Shown here in pieces: positions 55,050 to 64,000 of a DNA stretch of 64,000 nucleotides. A program made the position numbers and the translations under genes. A model generated the notes under the pieces. The model did not search any database, was not told the origin of the DNA, and was given only the letters and a program-made list of their open reading frames with translations. The DNA is from Petrosia ficiformis. Taxonomy: Eukaryota > Porifera > Demospongiae > Haplosclerida > Petrosiidae. Where the stretch lies: positions 5,226,847 to 5,290,846 of the forward strand of contig OX345641.1 of the NCBI GenBank assembly GCA_947044365.1. Direction: 5' to 3'. Within the stretch, counting starts at the first letter, position 1; each line of letters opens with the position of its first letter.

Positions 55050-58000
55050 CTAGGTCACAATAGGAGTCCACTAGGACCCATTAAGAGTCCAATAGGATCC
55101 ATTAGGAGTCCATTAGGACCCAGAAGGAGTCCACTAGGACACAATATGAGTGCACTAGGACTCAATAGTAGTACACTAGGACCAATAATGAGTCCACTAG
55201 GACCAAATAGGATTCCACTAGGACCTATTACGTGTCCACTAGGACCAAATAGGATTCCACTATGACCAAATAGGAGTTCACTAGGACCCAATAGGAATCC
55301 AATAAGACCCATTATGTGTCCATTAGGACCAATTAGGAGTGAACTAGGACTCAAACGGGTTCTAATAGGACCCATAAGGAGTCCAGTAGGACTCCATATG
55401 ACTCCACAAGGACCCATTAGGTGTCAACTAGGACCCAATAGGAGTCCACTAGGACCCAGAAGGAGTCCACTAGGACACAATGGGAGTCCACTAGGACCCA
55501 ATAGGTGTCCACTAGGACCTATAACTAGTCCAATAGGACCCATTAGGAATCCATTAGACCCAAGAAAGGGTCCACTAGGACACAATAGGAGTCCAGTAGG
55601 ACCTAATAGGATTCCACTAGGACCCAATACTACTCCCCTAGGACCAAAGTGGTGTCCACTAGGACCAATATTGAGTCCACTAGGACCAATTTGGAGTCCA
55701 CAAGGACCCATAAGGAGTCCATCAGGAGCAACAAGGAGTCCACTAGGACCCAATTGGTGTCAACTAGGACCCAATAGTATTCCACTAGGACCCGTTAGGA
55801 GTCCACTAGGACCCATCAGGAATACATTAGGACCCAAAAGGTGTCCACAAGGATGCAATAGGTGTACATTAGGACCCATAAGGACTCCATTAAGACCGAT
55901 AAGGAGTCCACTAGGACCCATTAGGAGTCCTAGTGGACCCATAAGGAGTCCACTAGGTCACAACATGTTTCCATTAGGACCCATTAAGAGTCCACTAGGA
56001 TCCATTAGGAGTCCATTAGGACCCAGAAGGAGTCCAGTAGGACACAATTTGAGTGCACTAGGACCCAATAGGAGTACACTAGGACCAATAATGAGTCCAC
56101 AGGACCGATTAGGAGTCCACCAGGACCCATGTTGAGTCCATTAGGACAAATAAGGAGTCCCCTAGGACTCAATTGGAGTCAAATAGGATCCAACAGTACT
56201 CCACTACGACCCATTAGGAATCCACTAGTACCCATTAGGAATACATTAGGACCCATAATGTGTCCACTAGGATGCCATAGGAGTCCATTACGACCCATAA
56301 TGAGTCCTCTAGGACCCATGAAGAGTCCAATAGGACCCAATAGTACTCCACTAAGACCCATTAGGAGTCTACTGGAACCCATTAGAAGTCCAATAGGACC
56401 CAATAGGTGTCCACTAGGACCCAATAGCAGTCCACTAAGACTGCTATAGGAGTCCAATAGGAACCATTAGGAGTCCACTGGGACCCACTATTTGTCCAAT
56501 AGGACCCATTTTGAGTCCAATAGGACTCAGTAGAGATCCAGTAGGACCCAATAGGAGTCAACTAGCACAAATAAGGAGTCCACTAGGACCCAACAGGAGT
56601 CCATTAGGACCCAGACGGAGTCCACTACGTCACGATAGGAGTCAAGTAGGACCCAATAGGAGTCCAATAGGACCAATAATGAGTCCACTAGGACCAATTA
56701 GCAGTTCACAAGGACCCATAAGGAGTCCATTAGGACCAATAGGAGTCCATTAGGACCCATTAGGAGTCTTCTAGGAACCATTAGGAGTCCATGAGGACCC
56801 AGAAGGAGTCCACTAGGACACAATGGGAGTGCACTAGGACCCAGTAGGTTTTACTAGCACCAATAAGGAGTTCACCAGGACCCAATAGGAGTCCACTAGG
56901 ACCCATTTGGAGTCCACTAGGATACATTAGGAATATATTAGGACCCATAATGAGTCCACTAGGACGTAAAAGGACTCCATTAAGACCCCTATTGAGTCCT
57001 CTAGGACCCATGAAGAGTCCAATAGGACCGAATAGTACTCCATTAGGACCCATTAGGAGTCTACTGGGACCCATTAGAAGTCCAATAGGACCCAATAGGA
57101 GTCAACTAGGACCCAATAGGAGTCCACTAGGACCAATTAGGAGTCCACTAGGACCAATAAGGTGTCCACTACCACCCAATAGGAGTCCACTTGGACCCAT
57201 TAGGAGTCCACTAGCACCCATTAGGATTCCACTAGGACCAATAAGGAGTCCACTAGGACCCATGAGGAGTCCAATAGGACACAATAGGACTCCAATAGGA
57301 CCCATTAGGATTCCAATAGGACCCATTATGATTGCACTAGATCCCAAAAGGAATCCATTAGGACCGAATAGAGGTCCAATAGGAACCAAAATGATTCCAC
57401 TTGGACCAATAAGTAGTCCATTAGGACCCAAGAAGTCTCCACTAGAACCCAATATGAGTCCACTAGGACCTAATAGGAGTCCACTAGGACCAATAAAGAG
57501 TCCAATAGGACACATTAGGAGTCCACTAGGAACCAATAGGATTCCACCAGGACCAAAAAGGAAGCCACAAGGATGCTTTAGGCGTCCAATAGGACGCACT
57601 AAGTGTCCAATAGGACCTATTTGGAGTCCACTAGGACCCACTAGGTGTCGACTACGATCCATAAGGAGTGAACTAGGACCCAATAGTACTCCAATAGGAC
57701 CAATTACAAGTCCACTAGGACCCTCTATGAGTCCACTAGGACTCATAAGGTGTGAACTAGGACCCAATAGGACTCCATTAGGACCCATTAGAAGTCCACT
57801 AGGCACAAATAGGAGTCCACTAGGACTAATAAGGTGTCCATTAGGACCCAATAGGAGTCCACTTCAACCTAATGGGATTCCACTAGGACCCATTAGGAGT
57901 CCACTAGGACCCACAAGGAGTCCATTAGGACTCAATATGAGTCCACTGCAACCTCATGGGTGTCCACGAGTACCAGTAAGGAGTCCATTAGGACACATTA

Positions 58001-60554
58001 GGAGTCTACTAGGACCCAATATGACTCCACTATGACACATTACGAGTCCACTAGGACCCAATACGACTCCACTATGACCCAATAGGAGTCCACTGGGACC
58101 CAATATTACTCCACTAGGACACATTAGGAGTCAACTAGGACACAATTGTACTCCACTAGGACCCATTAGGTGTACATTAGGACCGATAAATAGTCCATTA
58201 AGAGCCAATAGGTTTCTACTAGGACATAATATGGAGTCCACTAGGACCAATAAGGAGTCTACTAGGACCAATAATCAGTCCACTAGTACACATTAGGAGT
58301 CCTCTAGGCCCCATTAGGAGACCACTAGGACCCATTATGATTCCACTTGATCCCAAAAGGAGTAAATTAGGACACAGTAGGAGTCGACTAAGACCCAATA
58401 TCAGTCCACTAGGACCCAATAGTAGTCCAGTAGGACCCACAAGGTATCCACTAGGACCTAATAGGATTCCACTAGGACTGATTAGGAGTCTACTATGACC
58501 CATTAGGAGTGCACTAGCGCCCATAAGTAGTGAACTAGGATGCAATAGGACTCCATTAGGAGCCATTAGAAGTCCACTAGGCCCCAATAGGAGTCCACTA
58601 GGACCGAATAGGTGTCCAGTAGGTACAAATAGGAGTCCACTAGGACCAATAAGGAGTCCAGTAGGAACCATAAGGAGTCCACTATGATGCAATATGAGTC
58701 AACTAGGACCTAATAGGAGTCCACTAGGTCCAATAAGGAGTCCACTAGGACCCATTAGGAGGTCAGTAGGACCCATAAGAAGTAAACTAGGACCCAATAG
58801 GAGTCCACTAGGACCCAATAGTACTCCCGTAGGACACATTAGAAGTGCACTAGGACCCATTATAAGTACATTAGGACCCATAGGGAGTCCACTAGGACCC
58901 AATAGGAGCCCACTATGACCCAATAGTACTCCACTATGACTCATTAGGAGTCCACTAGGACCCAAAAGGAGTACATTAGGACCCATTATGAGTCCACTAG
59001 GACCCATTTGGAGTACACTGGGACCCATAAGTTGTCTTCTAGGACCCATTAGGAGTCCACTAGGACCCATTAGGAGACCACTAGGACCAATTAAAAGTCC
59101 ACTATGACCCATAAGGAGTCCACCAGGAACAATAATATGTCCACTACGACACATTAGGAGTCCACTAGGACCCTAAAGGTGTTTACTAGTACCCATTAGA
59201 AGTCAACAATGAGCAATTAGGAGTCCACTAGGACCCAATAGGACTCCATTAGAACACATAAGGAGACCACTACGACACAATAGGACTCAAATAGCACCCA
59301 ATAGGACTCCACTAGGACCCATTAGGAGTCCTCTAGGACCCATAACTAGTCCACTATTACCCAATGTGAGTCCACTTGGACCAATAGGAGTCCATTATGA
59401 CCCAATAGGACTCCACTAGAACCTATTAGGAGTCCACTATCACCCATTAGGAGTCCACTAGGATCCATTAGGTGTCCAAAAGGACCCATAAGGAGTCCAC
59501 TAGAACCTAATAGGAGTCCACTAAGACCAATAGGAGTCGACTAGGACCAATAGCAGTCAAGTAGGACAATCTACGAGTCAACTAGGACGCATAAGGTGTC
59601 CCATAGTACCCAATAGGAGTCCAATAAGACCCAATATGAGTCCGTTAGGACTCTTTAGGTGTACGCTAGGACCCATAAGGAGTCCACTAGGACCCATAAG
59701 GAGTCCACGAGGACCCAACAGGAATACACTAGGACCCAACAGGAGTCCACTAGGACCAATTAGGAGTCCACTAGGACCCATTAGGAGTCCACTAGGGCCC
59801 ATTAGGAGTCCACAAGTACCCATTAGGAGTCCATTAGGACCCATTCGGAGTCCACTAGGACCCTTTATGTTTCCCCTAGTTCACAATTGAGTCCATTAGG
59901 ACACAATGTGAGTCCACTAAAACCTATTATGAGTCCAACAGGACCTATTAGGAGTCCACTAGGACCCGATAAGAGCCCAATAGGACCCTATAGGAGTCCA
60001 CTAGTACCCAACAGGACTCCAATAGGACCCCATAGGACACCACTAGGACCCTATAGGAGTCTGATATGACCCACAATGAATCCACTACATCCCAAAACGA
60101 GTCAAGTAGGACCCAATAGGAGTCGACTAAGACCCATTATGAGTCCACTAGGACCAAGTAGGTGTCTACTAGGACCCGTAATGAGTCCACTAAGACCCAA
60201 TAGGACTCCACTAGGACGTCCACTAGGACCCAATAAGTGTCCAATAGGACCCATTAGGAGTCCACCAGGACCAATTAGGAGTCCATTAGGATCTACAAGG
60301 AGTCCCTTAGGACACAATAGGAGTCCACTAGGACCCATTAGGAGTCCATCAGGACCCATTAAGGTTTAGGGTTTAGGGTTTAGTGTTTAGTGTCCACTGG
60401 GACCCAATTTCAGTCCGATAGGACACTTTAGGTGTCCAATATGACCCAACAGGAGTCCTCTAGGTCCCAATAGGAGTCCACTAGGATCAATAAGGTGTCC
60501 ACTAGGACCCGATAGGAGTCCACTAGGATCTATAAGGAGTCCACTAGGACCCAT
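55050..60554. repeat. Large higher-order block, copy B
   Basis: Longer version of the block at 48200-52480. The extra 1.2 kb at about 56725-57930 is itself composite: 56750-57140 resembles 47510-47900 (offset about 9240), and 57320-57970 is the third copy of the 600-1260 block. Copy B runs directly into the rDNA relic at 60555. Confidence 0.9.
60361..60391. repeat. Telomere-like TTTAGGG tract 4
   Basis: Same structure as tract 3 (TTTAGGG heptamers then two TTTAGTG), only about 160 bp before the satellite/rDNA junction. Orientation is the same as the other three. Confidence 0.9.
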
Positions 60555-61381
60555 GTAGTCATCATCTGGGGTGGAGGACTCTGTCGACGAACAAACGATG
60601 CCTTGCATGCCTCAAGACTGATTCCCTGAGCTGGCCTTGCCTGTCCGAAACGATAACTTGGCAGGATTGGTGGCCTGACAGCCTCCCCGTTAAAACCAAC
60701 GTAACTTAACGTAACGTATCGTAAGGTATCGTAGCGTATCGTAGCGTATCGTAGCGATGACGACGATGAAGCCCGGGCCAGCCTCTCAGCCGGCCTGGTG
60801 TGTGGTTGCTCATTTTGCGCAGAGTCAGCGAATAGGAGGCTTATGTAAACACAGCTGTGACGAGCGGTGGTAGTGCTATATATGAGAATGATCAGATAGA
60901 TTAATTGTGGGTTTTTTTCTCAAAGTGGTGTCGAGGAACCGAGGGTTTTGTAGTATTGACGGTGGCTTCGTTTAAAGACGAGGTCGTTGTTGATATTCCA
61001 TCGAATTATCCTAAATCCCTCTGAACATTATGTTGGTTGGAGAAAGCGGTGTATATTCGATATTGAAGAACACAGTTTCCTGAACTGTATTTTGATCCGT
61101 ACAAGTAGGTTGATTTTTGAAGAGTTGTTGGGAAACGATGGTATGTTTTTTTTACCCCGAGGGTGCCTCTGTGTCCTGAGGAGTGAAACAAACATTGACC
61201 GGTTATTCCCATTGGTTGCATTTTGGTGGGATTGCTTCTGAGCTAATCCAAGTTGCCTTGTTTGATGGATTTGGCAAGGTTCTCTCCCTGCTGACAAGTG
61301 TAACAGGTTAGGAGAGTTCGTGTTGCATGTTGAGCCGTCGGCACCTTCTCACAAGGGGAGACGTACGACGAACGGGAAGGT
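60555..61381 (+). other. rDNA spacer / 5' external transcribed spacer (relic)
   Basis: Non-satellite, CpG-containing sequence immediately upstream of the 18S start, so by position it is intergenic spacer and 5' ETS. TATATAT at 60877-60883 could mark the RNA polymerase I start region, but this is only a guess. Open frames here (for example 60987-61241) look like chance. No other feature is recognised. Confidence 0.6.
60716..60755. repeat. 10-bp spacer subrepeats
   Basis: Four direct copies of a 10-bp unit (GTATCGTAAG once, then GTATCGTAGC three times), preceded by looser CGTAAC copies. Short subrepeats upstream of an rRNA start are typical of rDNA spacers. CpGs are intact here, unlike those in the rRNA relic downstream. 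Confidence 0.9.
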
Positions 61382-61837
61382 TACCTGGTTGATCCTGCCA
61401 GTAGTCATATGCTTTTCTCAAAGATTAAGCCATGCATGTGCAAGTATAAACGCTTGAACCGTGTGACTACGAATGGCTCATTAAATTAGTTATAGTTTAT
61501 TTGATGGTGTCCATTCTACGTGGATAAGCGTGGTAATTCTAGAGCTAATACATGCAAGAGGTCCTGATTCGTTTCGTTCGGAAGGAACGTATTTATTAGA
61601 TCCAACACCAATGCGGGTCGGTTCGGCTTCAGTCGTCCTTCCCGGTTCCTTGGTGATTCATAGTAACTGCTCGAATCGCTGAGTCTTCGAGCCGGCGTTG
61701 ATTATGTCCCTGCCCTTTGTACACACCACCCGTCGCTACTACCGATTGACCGTCTTAGCGAGAAGTTTGGATTGGAGCCCTTGTGGTCGGCAACGATCAT
61801 CAGGGATTCTCCGAGAAACTGTTCCAACTTGGTCTGT

Positions 61838-61895
<58 letters not shown>
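61382..61895 (+). rRNA. 18S rRNA relic with a large internal deletion
   Basis: The start TACCTGGTTGATCCTGCCAG and the end TAGGTGAACCTGCGGAAGGA (then TCATTA) are textbook 18S termini. Only about 514 bp lies between them, against about 1.8 kb normally. The 5' domain runs to GAGCCGGCG (about 61697), then jumps to TTGATTATGTCCCTGCCCTT near the 3' end. GCG at 61695-61697 could belong to either side, a microhomology deletion. Conserved CpGs are decayed: ACACACCACCCGTCGC has A at 61728 where G is near-universal, and 61705 is T in GATTATGTCC. It cannot form a working small subunit. The 5' part (GTTATAGTTTATTTGATGGT) is metazoan/sponge-like from memory. Confidence 0.93.
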
Positions 61896-61896
<1 letters not shown>

Positions 61897-62060
61897 TGTT
61901 TCTTTTTCGGATGATTGCGTTCCACCTGTGTTCTCCTAAGTTGGTGCGTGAGAGGAATCGGGTGTGTGAACGCTTGTGTGCACTCGGTGGTTGTGCACGA
62001 CATTTTTTTTCATCTGTGGGTTTGTGTTTTTTTTTGGAAGGTTTTCAACTGACTGAAGAA
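61896..62060 (+). other. ITS1
   Basis: Defined by position between the 18S end and the 5.8S-like sequence. It is about 165 bp, T-rich with two poly-T runs. No conserved motif is recognised. Open frames across it are fortuitous. Confidence 0.75.
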
Positions 62061-62175
62061 CAACTTCCAATAGTGGATCCCTTGGCTCGCACATCGATGA
62101 AGACCGTAGCAAAGTGCGACATAGTGTTGCGAATTGCAGAACGCACATGGCACCTTGCTGGTATTGTGGTGAGGT
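62061..62175 (+). rRNA. 5.8S rRNA relic with an internal deletion
   Basis: GTGGATCCCTTGGCTCG, ATCGATGAAGA and GAATTGCAGA are recognisable 5.8S blocks. At about 62140 GAATTGCAGA joins directly to ACGCACATGGCACC. The block normally between them (ending in ATCGAATCTTTGA) is missing, roughly 25 nt, again with a short shared GA. GAAGACCGTAGC replaces the usual GAAGAACG(C/T)AGC. Exact ends are approximate. Confidence 0.85.
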
Positions 62176-62348
62176 ACGTTGGGCTGAGGGTCGTTTAAAA
62201 ACATGAACGAATCATTGCGCAACACAAGGGTTGTGTAATATTCTTCACAACGAGGGTGGGGTTTTTGTCCTGTCCGGGGACAGTTGAATGGTTTGCCAAA
62301 CTTACTCCTTTTAATAGAGTACAATAGTATTTCCCTACACCTATAAAT
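62176..62348 (+). other. ITS2
   Basis: Spacer between the 5.8S and 28S relics, defined by position only. The conserved 5' leader of 28S just before TTAAGCATAT is not recognisable, so its loss may have altered the right boundary. Confidence 0.65.
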
Positions 62349-62884
62349 GTTTAAGCATATCAATTAAGTGGAGGAAGAGAAACCAACAGTAACGGCGAGA
62401 GAATTGGGAAGAGTGCCCTGGTCTGAAATCTCCGGTCAGGATTTAGTTATTGACCGGCGAATTGTGGTCGAACTGTCACGGTCCACTGCTTCACTGAGGG
62501 TGAGAGCCCCATAGGGCAAAGAAAGCGGGAGCGACGGGACGAGGGTTCGTACTCGTTGAGTCAGGTTGTTTGGGATTGCACCCCCAAGTGGGTGGTAGAC
62601 TCCATCCAAGGCTGAATACAGGTGCGAGACCGATAGCGGACAAGTACCATGAGGGGAAGGTGAAAAGCACTTTGAAGAGAGAGTTCAATGGACTGTGAAA
62701 CTGTTGGGAGGGAAGATCAGGGTGAGGAGGTGGTCGTGCACCGTTGGGGCTCTGGTACATGGTTTTGGAATAGTGCAGTTGCCCCAGTTGCATGCAGACT
62801 ATGGTTTGTCTTGCCACTAATACCTGTATCAGCACACATATCCTTGGGGAATTCTCATACCAGGGTTGATCTGGATCAGACGGT
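62349..62884 (+). rRNA. 28S rRNA relic, 5' part only
   Basis: TTTAAGCATATCAATTAAG, AGTAACGGCGAGAG, GAGACCGATAGCGGACAAG and AAAAGCACTTTGAAGAGAGA are 28S D1-region landmarks. About 11 nt seems lost at AACCAACAGTAACGG (normally a longer stretch containing GGATTCCCTT). CpG decay is visible (AAGTGGAGG for AAGCGGAGG, ACCATGAGG for ACCGTGAGG). Similarity fades after about 62715 into what should be the D2 region. It stops at TTAA 62885-62888, where piggyBac-like sequence seems to begin. Confidence 0.85.
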
Positions 62885-62888
62885 TTAA

Positions 62889-64000
62889 CTCATTACGTAC
62901 TAAATTAATGACGCCGCTATGTTGCTACGTTACCAAATTAATTTCAAACGTAAGCAATCATGTGACCATAGTTGACCTTGACCTTTGATCATCGTGTTTA
63001 GTTGCTCGTTTCTTGCTCTTGGTAGCTAAAAATATATCTGTAGAGGAGATCGATCTAGCCAGCATGGCTGCCTTGAGATTTTTTGTAAGTTATTTGTCGG
63101 TAGAGTAAAATTGATGTAAGTTAGACGCAATATTTATGTATCTATTGATAGCGTTAAGTATAGGAATGTGTGAGTAACTTTTTAAAGAATTTCTTAGCGA
63201 TTTACGATGAGTATTGTAAGGTAAATTGATGAACAGGATAGTAAAGAGAATTGTATATTATGATTCAGAGAATAGTTATAGTGATTGGTGGGGGAATAAG
63301 TATGATCACCAGGATAACAGTGAAAAAAGAAAAGGTAAGTGAAAATAATTTGTTATAATTTATTTAGATTTTTCCTTTTTTGTAAGTGTTACGGATAATA
63401 AGAGGTGAAAGAAATGAAGGTAAATAAATCAGTAAAAGTAATTTGGTGTTATATGTGATTTGGAGGAGGGGGAATGGGAGGGGTACTATTGTTATTGGTG
63501 GTACAACAAGAAACAATCATCAGCCTTGCCATCATGGCACAAGTGCTTTTCACATGTATTTCAATACCAGTAGCTTTCATGTCGTTCGTTTCTCCTATGA
63601 TAGCAAAAATAACAACGAGACTTTTTCTCTGCTCGTCTAGGGAAATGGTCAGCACAGAATCGTTGTGTTGGATTTGTTGTAAGTGATGGACGGCCACGAC
63701 GTTTCCTGTTGTTGAAATTGCCAATTAGGGACTTTGCTAAAGCTGTTTGGAAATCCTTTACCCTGTTGATTGATGTTGTCGAGTGGTGCTTGCACAAGAT
63801 ATAAGAATTGGTTACTGCCACATCAAATAGGAACCACCATATGTATTTATAAAACTTTCTACCTTTTAGCCTGACACTGTAGTACCCTCGCAATTGGTCA
63901 TTGTAGTCTACTCCACCCATGTATTTGTTGTACAAGTACACCGACATTGGACAAGGAACAGAGATACGTGTACCATCTTTCTGATGTCGCTGTACTGTAG
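62889..64000 (-). mobile_element. piggyBac-like transposon, one end and C-terminal part
   Basis: A minus-strand piggyBac transposase C-terminus occupies 63492-64000 and continues beyond the window. The likely element end is just inside TTAA at 62885-62888. The adjoining CTCATTACGTAC and AATGACGCC words resemble piggyBac termini from memory, and TTAA is the family's obligate target. The other end is outside the window, so the duplication cannot be checked. The roughly 600 bp at 62889-63491 would be terminal and 3' untranslated sequence; I see no gene in it. Confidence 0.6.
63492..64000 (-). pseudogene. piggyBac transposase C-terminal part with in-frame UGA (partial)
   Basis: Open from the window edge (64000), so the N-terminal half is outside. 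The segment YNKYMGGVDYNDQLRGYY is the DDE_Tnp_1_7 signature. The Asp of GGVD (codon 63908-63906) corresponds to the third catalytic aspartate of piggyBac. A Trp-rich stretch (YKYIWWFLFDVAV) and a basic region (NNRKRRGRPS) follow, then a Cys/His-rich tail with CADHFP and RCYFC. TGA at 63563-63561 interrupts the tail after HESYWY. In the same frame another 22 codons follow (NTCEKHLCH, then DDCFLLYHQ) and end at TAA 63494-63492. The UGA sits where a zinc-binding Cys is expected and is one substitution from a Cys codon. The copy is therefore probably dead, or makes a product lacking part of the zinc-binding tail. Confidence 0.87.

Larger units (their letters stand above)
45304..60554. repeat. 21-bp satellite array, segment 3
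   Basis: The satellite resumes with the right ACT duplication of TE2 and runs to the rDNA junction. It has the clearest higher-order structure in the window: blocks of 1-5 kb recur with offsets near 2.9, 6.8 and 8.05 kb. It ends abruptly after AGGACCCAT at 60554, where spacer sequence of the rDNA begins. No genes are supported. Confidence 0.97.

Noticed and set aside
1..60554. Possible CRISPR-like or spacer-repeat array
   Set aside because: There are no unique spacers of constant length between identical repeats; the unit is a diverged 21-bp satellite in a eukaryotic context.
60987..61297. Open frames of 70-90 codons on both strands upstream of 18S
   Set aside because: They lie in the external transcribed spacer by position and have no recognisable protein motif.
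61698..62198. 166-codon plus-strand frame
   Set aside because: It overlaps the 3' end of 18S, ITS1 and 5.8S; the conserved sequence is rRNA.
63058..63090. ATGGCTGCC followed by TTTTTTGTAAGT, a possible first exon with donor site
   Set aside because: No matching downstream exon could be found, and it lies in what appears to be the untranslated end of the piggyBac element.

Overview
This is eukaryotic, intron-using, almost gene-free DNA, most likely from an early-branching animal (a sponge is my best guess, moderate-to-low confidence). The pointers are a metazoan-like but broken rRNA cistron at 61.4-62.9 kb, animal-type DNA transposons, a 51-bp GT-AG intron in a transposase gene, and an RFX X-box next to an NRF1-like palindrome in a candidate promoter.

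Layout. About 54 kb (1-36987, 39351-41465, 45304-60554) is one diverged 21-bp satellite. Each unit consists of two related half-units, TAGGACCCAT (10 bp) and TAGGAGTCCAC (11 bp). Variation is concentrated in the short step between CCA and AGG of each half. Because 21 is a multiple of 3, every array is full of long heptad-repeat reading frames on both strands; I regard none of them as genes. The array is a mosaic of higher-order duplications from about 0.5 to 5 kb. Four copies of one block carry a short TTTAGGG telomere-like tract.

Two DNA transposons interrupt the satellite and their ends can be placed to the base. TE1 (36988-39350) has 31-bp terminal inverted repeats and an AATT target duplication. 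It encodes a probably complete, once-spliced DDE-like transposase of about 603 aa. TE2 (41466-45303) has CACTGTG/CACAGTG ends and an ACT target duplication, so it is CACTA/EnSpm-like. It holds a frameshifted transposon-type reading frame on the minus strand, a possible small three-exon gene on the plus strand, a candidate divergent promoter between them, a (TA)n tract, a 36-bp minisatellite and a subterminal fold-back.

At 60554/60555 the satellite stops and a ribosomal DNA relic begins: spacer/ETS, then 18S, ITS1, 5.8S, ITS2 and the 5' part of 28S. The 18S has lost roughly 1.3 kb, and 5.8S and 28S have smaller internal deletions. Conserved CpGs are decayed, so this is a dead copy at the edge of an rDNA locus. 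The 28S relic is cut at a TTAA site, after which piggyBac-like sequence follows. A piggyBac transposase C-terminus with an in-frame UGA runs off the right edge on the minus strand.

Taken together the window looks like a nucleolus-organiser flank or subtelomeric heterochromatin block: satellite, degenerate terminal rDNA copy and inserted transposons. There is no ordinary host gene that I can support.
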